Source: F23-B02 sp963627445
GTDB lineage: Bacteria > Bacillota > Clostridia > Oscillospirales > Oscillospiraceae
Assembly: GCA_963627445.1 (NCBI GenBank)
Contig: CAVGBM010000074.1
Coordinates: 1-8,693, forward strand
DNA length: 8,693 nt
Direction: 5' to 3'
The translations under genes were made by a program, and so were the position numbers. The notes below the pieces were generated by a model. It did no database searches. It worked only from the letters and a program-made list of their open reading frames with translations, and was not told where the DNA came from. Shown piece by piece: positions 5,582-8,693 of the stretch (within the stretch, counting starts at the first letter, position 1; the number at the start of each line of letters is the position of its first letter).

Positions 5582-8296
5582 TTATGCTACTGCCTTTGCG
5601 ACAACGCCGAAGTCATCGCCGTTTACGAAGTTCTCAACGATGCCCAGTGCGTCGGAGGTGTTGATGCGGCCGTCGCCGGTGACGTTGGTGCGCAGAATGC
5701 TCTCGTCGTCGGGAGCTGCGGTCTTGCGCAGCCATGCGTTTGCGGCGTTGAGCGCGTCCTGAGCGTTTATAACGCCGTCGGAGTTTGTGTCGCCGAAGTC
5801 GAGCGCATCGGCGGTCTGTGTCTCGTCGTAGGTGTAGTTTGCGGCATTGGCAAACTCACTGAGGTCGGTGTCGGCGGAAACCATTGCAACATAGGTGCAA
5901 ACGCCGGTCTTCTCGGTGAGCAGGCGGCTGTAGTGAAGCTTCACAGCGCCGTCCTTGTAGCTTATCTGCGAGCCGTTGCAGAGCTCGGTTGCGGACACGG
6001 CGATAGCCATTTTGTCGGTCGAGATGAGGTCAACACCGTCGCCGACATACAGGCACTTTGCGATAAACGATACGCCCTTGACAACGTCGGAGGTCGCCTT
6101 GGCGGTTGCGGTGTTAACAACGGTGACTGCGCTGTCGTCGCTCTCATCCGAGCTCTTTTTGAGGTTCATTTCGTCAACGCTGATGGTTATCTCGCCCTTG
6201 TTCTTGACACTGATATCCTCGGTGAGCTCAAGGCCGATGATGAAGAACTCTGCGGGGAAGCTGGTGCCGCTGACTTCGATAGTGCTGTTATTTTCGGCAT
6301 CGAAGTAGACGATGCGCAGCTTGCCGTTTTCGTCAAGATTGTACATGACATTGCCGCCGGAAACACGGCTGCCCATGGTGACGCCGGTGACGGTGACGTT
6401 CTTGGGAATGCTGAGGGTAGCGTCAACGAGCTTCCAGCCGGCCTCGTTGTCCCAATCGGAGACGCTGACGATGGCGTTGAAGGTCGTGCCCTTCTTGTTG
6501 CTGATCTCGGCGGGCAGGGAGATGCTTGCGGAGATGCCGGCCGGCTCGGGATGGGTAACATCGCTCATGTCGTACAGCGCGTTTTTGTTGTTTACAAAGC
6601 GGTCGTATGCAACGAGTGCGTAGCAGGCCTGATCGGTCGCCATGGCGTTCACCTCGCCGCCTGCGTAGCCGCCGGTGGTCTCAAGAACATGGGCAAAGCC
6701 CTTGCCGTCGGCAACATAGAAGTCAAGCAGCGCATCAACTGCCGAGCCGCCGGATTTTACAAAGCGGCTGTCGGTATTCGGGTCGATACCCCAAGCGGTG
6801 CAGGCAACGATGACCTGAGCAATGCTCTCGGAATTCACGCTGCCCCACGAGGCGTAGCCGCCGTCGTCCTGCTGGATGGAAGAGAGCGCCGCAAAGGCGC
6901 GCTCGGCCGCCGCCTTGACATCGGCGTTATCTGCGTATTTTGCAAGCGCCTGCAGCGCCATAGAGGTCATATCGGGATCCGCGGTCGTGCCGGAAAACGC
7001 CCAGCCGCCGTTTGCAAGCTCAGCCTCGAGTATGTAGTTTACACACTGCTGACGGATGGTCGCGTCCGAGGTCTTGTAGTTATAGGTATCAAGGGCGATG
7101 AGGGCGAATACCGGCCCGTTGAGCCCCTGCTTCTTTATCCAGCTGAAGCCGTTTGCGCTGTATGCGCCGACAAGGTCAACGCCGCCGACCTTGGTCGGGT
7201 CCTTGCCGATGGCGGAAAGCGCCATGATGAGGCGGGAGTTTTCGGTGCTCTTTACCTTGTGGAGCGCACCGTTTAGGTTGACGGAGGCGGCCGTCTCCTT
7301 GACGGTCTCCTCTATGCGGGAGTAATAATCCTCAAAATACTCGCTGTCGGTGTCATAGTAGCCGCCTCGCGCGAGAGCCAGCACCGTCCATTCTCCGCCA
7401 CCCGTGCCGAAGCTCGGCTCGGTCACGGTCGCGGCAAGCTGCGCCATGGTCTCGTTGAGAGCGGTCTTGTAATCGGTCTTGTCGCCGGTGTCGCCGCTGT
7501 CACCAGCGGTCAAAATTGCGACTGCTGCGTCTACCTCGTCCTGAGTTGCGGTCAGATTTTCCATGACGGACATGGTCTGAGCCTTCTTGGCGCTGTCATT
7601 GCAGTTTGCGTATGCGGCATACAGCTGCGCCTTGTTTGCGCCCTCGAAGTATGCGGGCATGCCCCAGCCGGTGTCGATACCGAGGTCGGAACCGTAGCCG
7701 TACACGCTGAACTGCCAGCGGACGACATAGGTGTTGCCGAGATCGGTCGGGCATTTTGCTTTGTTATCATCATTGTCGAGCACCCAGCCCGCGCAGCCGA
7801 CATCTATCATGAAGTCGTTTACCGTCACCATCCAGCCGGCCATCGAGCTGTAGTCAAACTCGCCGAGGTACTCGTCGGCGTTGCCGTCGTTTTCGTCATT
7901 TGACGGGCCGCCGTTTTCGGTGATGACCGACGGGATGTTGATCTCGCCCTTGTCGATGTCTTTTACAGATGAGATATAGGCCGTGCTGTCCCAGTCACCG
8001 GTCATCGTGTATTCGATGCCGTGGTCGATGAAGAACGCAAGCGTCGCAATACCTGCGGTGAGCTCGCTTTGCTCGTACGGGCCGTAGCCCTCGCTCGCCA
8101 CGAGCACATTTATCTCGCTGAGCGTGTACGCCTTCGGTTCAAAATACAGGCCCTGGCCAATGGTCAGGCCTTCCATGGAAACGACGACCTTAAATTCGTC
8201 GTCATTACTCTGCGCCGCAAATGCCACGAACGACAGCGATGCGAGCATCACTACCGCGAGCACGGCGGCGAGCAGTCTTTTGCCGGTGTTTTTCAT
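5582..8296 (-). CDS. secreted transcobalamin/intrinsic-factor-like protein with dockerin (904 aa)
   Basis: Probably the extracellular cobalamin-capturing protein of the operon. A signal peptide (about 1-28, ending VAFAA) leads into a DUF4430-type domain (about 35-200; SSMAGWMVTVNDFMIDVGC, TYVVRWQFSVYGYG). A short helical FIVAR-like spacer follows (about 215-265, TATQDEVDAAVAIL). An alpha/alpha-barrel covers about 275-575, with repeats typical of prenyltransferase/squalene-cyclase and transcobalamin folds: NGGWAFSGTTADPDMTSMA (429-447), DDGGYASWGSVNSESIA (477-493), GGYAGGEVNAMATDQA (542-557). Next come a cohesin-like beta domain (about 585-735), an unassigned beta-rich stretch (about 740-830) and a type I dockerin (about 833-895) with two calcium loops (DTNSDGVINAQD, NVTGDGRINTSD). 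Human transcobalamin has the barrel first and the beta domain second; here the order is reversed. The ATG at 8296 has GGAGG 6 bases upstream. It is the first gene after the B12 riboswitch. Domain calls are strong; the ligand is inferred. Confidence 0.88.
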   Translation of the reverse strand: MKNTGKRLLAAVLAVVMLASLSFVAFAAQSNDDEFKVVVSMEGLTIGQGLYFEPKAYTLSEINVLVASEGYGPYEQSELTAGIATLAFFIDHGIEYTMTGDWDSTAYISSVKDIDKGEINIPSVITENGGPSNDENDGNADEYLGEFDYSSMAGWMVTVNDFMIDVGCAGWVLDNDDNKAKCPTDLGNTYVVRWQFSVYGYGSDLGIDTGWGMPAYFEGANKAQLYAAYANCNDSAKKAQTMSVMENLTATQDEVDAAVAILTAGDSGDTGDKTDYKTALNETMAQLAATVTEPSFGTGGGEWTVLALARGGYYDTDSEYFEDYYSRIEETVKETAASVNLNGALHKVKSTENSRLIMALSAIGKDPTKVGGVDLVGAYSANGFSWIKKQGLNGPVFALIALDTYNYKTSDATIRQQCVNYILEAELANGGWAFSGTTADPDMTSMALQALAKYADNADVKAAAERAFAALSSIQQDDGGYASWGSVNSESIAQVIVACTAWGIDPNTDSRFVKSGGSAVDALLDFYVADGKGFAHVLETTGGYAGGEVNAMATDQACYALVAYDRFVNNKNALYDMSDVTHPEPAGISASISLPAEISNKKGTTFNAIVSVSDWDNEAGWKLVDATLSIPKNVTVTGVTMGSRVSGGNVMYNLDENGKLRIVYFDAENNSTIEVSGTSFPAEFFIIGLELTEDISVKNKGEITISVDEMNLKKSSDESDDSAVTVVNTATAKATSDVVKGVSFIAKCLYVGDGVDLISTDKMAIAVSATELCNGSQISYKDGAVKLHYSRLLTEKTGVCTYVAMVSADTDLSEFANAANYTYDETQTADALDFGDTNSDGVINAQDALNAANAWLRKTAAPDDESILRTNVTGDGRINTSDALGIVENFVNGDDFGVVAKAVA
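5612..5800 (-). other. type I dockerin domain within the 904-residue protein
   Basis: Residues about 833-895 carry the duplicated calcium-binding loop and helix of dockerins. Loop 1 has D836, N838, D840, N844 and D847. Loop 2 has N871, T873, D875, N879 and D882, so its first ligand is Asn instead of the usual Asp. Each loop is followed by an amphipathic helix (ALNAANAWL, ALGIVENFV). The domain ends nine residues before the C-terminus, the usual place for a dockerin. It should bind a cohesin, most simply the one encoded next door. Confidence 0.88.
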
Positions 8297-8485
8297 GTTT
8301 GACCTCCGTAAAAAAAATATACACTCTTTCTATTACTTGAAAAAGTGCATCGATCTATCCCCGGAGACGGGCATCACAAGTCTGGCCTTGGGCGTGAGGC
8401 ACAAATAATGAGCTCCCCGACCAATGCCAAACGGACAATGATAAATCGGCTGCACTCTTCACGCCAAAGTAAATGTAAACCTAAA
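8297..8485 (-). promoter_or_regulatory. untranslated leader / expression platform of the B12 riboswitch
   Basis: These 189 bases between the riboswitch and the first gene hold no coding frame that I can support. Read leftward, they contain GGCGTGA (8465-8459), which can pair with TCACGCC (8397-8391). A hairpin GCCTCAC...GTGATGC (about 8400-8371, one mismatch) competes for the same bases. A small CCCG-TCTC-CGGG stem follows. None is directly followed by a convincing T-run, so a classical terminator is not evident. The T-run at 8309-8316 has no strong stem just before it. Mutually exclusive pairings fit a switching platform, but which one acts is not resolved. Confidence 0.5.
8303..8307 (-). 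promoter_or_regulatory. ribosome binding site of the first operon gene
   Basis: GGAGG on the minus strand, 6 bases before the ATG at 8296 and just after a run of eight T. It fixes the start of the secreted protein. It is also the site that a translation-acting riboswitch would have to hide. Confidence 0.88.
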
Positions 8486-8673
8486 AAGCACGGCAGGTCT
8501 CCTGACTTATGACCGGCAAGCCCGCCTTCTCAATGCGCCCGCCGAAGGACAGACATCACCAATGGCATAAATGGACTCCCGTTGTGTCAAATACAGTAAT
8601 GGCGGCTGTCATGGATTCGAACCATGTTCCCTTTTAATCTAAACTCATTTCTACAGCTTTTAGAACCGTACTT
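8486..8673 (-). ncRNA. cobalamin (B12) riboswitch
   Basis: The aptamer reads leftward and looks complete. The closing stem pairs AAGTACGGT (8673-8665) with GCCGTGCTT (8494-8486). Next come the conserved AAAAGGGAA core (8635-8627), the L4 arm GGTTCGAATCC, CAGCCGCC...ACTGTA (consensus CAGCCCCCGC-ACTGT), a GCCATTGG matching the GCCACTGG element, a GAAGGCGGG stretch, and the B12 box AGTCAGGAGACCTGCC (8507-8492), which fits the known box closely. The peripheral region between the core and the B12 box suggests a class I (adenosylcobalamin-type) aptamer, but class is less certain than identity. It lies upstream of the five-gene operon and should lower expression when cobalamin is abundant. The promoter is not clear in the 20 bases left before the window edge. 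Confidence 0.95.
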
Positions 8674-8693
8674 CCATATCAATTCAGTTGTGA

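Noticed and set aside
4962..5762. 266-codon open frame on the plus strand
   Set aside because: It is antisense to the cohesin gene and the dockerin end. It is Ser-rich and low in complexity, as expected of a shadow frame.
5933..7276. 447-codon open frame on the plus strand
   Set aside because: It is antisense to the barrel and cohesin-like part of the secreted protein, which has clear domains and a signal peptide. The plus-strand product matches nothing I know.
8611..8623. tRNA gene suggested by GGTTCGAATCC on the minus strand
   Set aside because: No acceptor stem, anticodon arm or CCA-side match surrounds it, and the motif falls at the L4 position of a complete cobalamin riboswitch.
8674..8693. 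Operon promoter just upstream of the riboswitch (GATATG at 8680-8675)
   Set aside because: Transcription from it would start inside or after the closing stem and no -35 is visible. The real promoter probably lies beyond the window edge.

Overview
The window looks like part of the chromosome of a Gram-positive Clostridia-type bacterium, probably a gut member of the Oscillospirales/Ruminococcaceae. The evidence is strong GGAGG-type ribosome sites, a lipobox lipoprotein, cohesin and dockerin modules, an ECF (group I) vitamin transporter and fairly high GC. Species cannot be named from the sequence alone.

Layout. Positions 1-315 hold a short rightward gene for a 59-residue two-helix membrane protein that resembles small phage holin-like proteins. 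A strong inverted repeat at 319-345 separates it from the rest. Everything else is one leftward transcription unit that begins with a cobalamin (B12) riboswitch at 8673-8486. A 189-nt leader follows, then five tightly packed genes: (1) a secreted 904-residue protein with a DUF4430 (transcobalamin-like beta) domain, an alpha/alpha-barrel of prenyltransferase/transcobalamin type, a cohesin-like domain and a C-terminal dockerin; (2) a 208-residue membrane-anchored cohesin; (3) a 375-residue lipoprotein with a second DUF4430 domain; (4) EcfT; (5) an 871-residue fusion of two ECF ATPases and a membrane S-component-like domain.

Reading. Together these look like a complete B12 scavenging system. A secreted protein carries the same two fold types as vertebrate intrinsic factor/transcobalamin, but in the opposite order. 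Its dockerin could tether it to the membrane cohesin encoded by the next gene. A DUF4430 lipoprotein may act as receptor or relay at the membrane, and the ECF transporter would import the vitamin. The riboswitch would switch the operon off when B12 is plentiful. The riboswitch motifs, the cohesin/dockerin/DUF4430 signatures and the ECF motifs are read directly from the sequence. The B12 ligand of the proteins and the cohesin-dockerin pairing are inferred from the riboswitch, gene order and family knowledge. Whether such a surface system has been described elsewhere could not be checked here.
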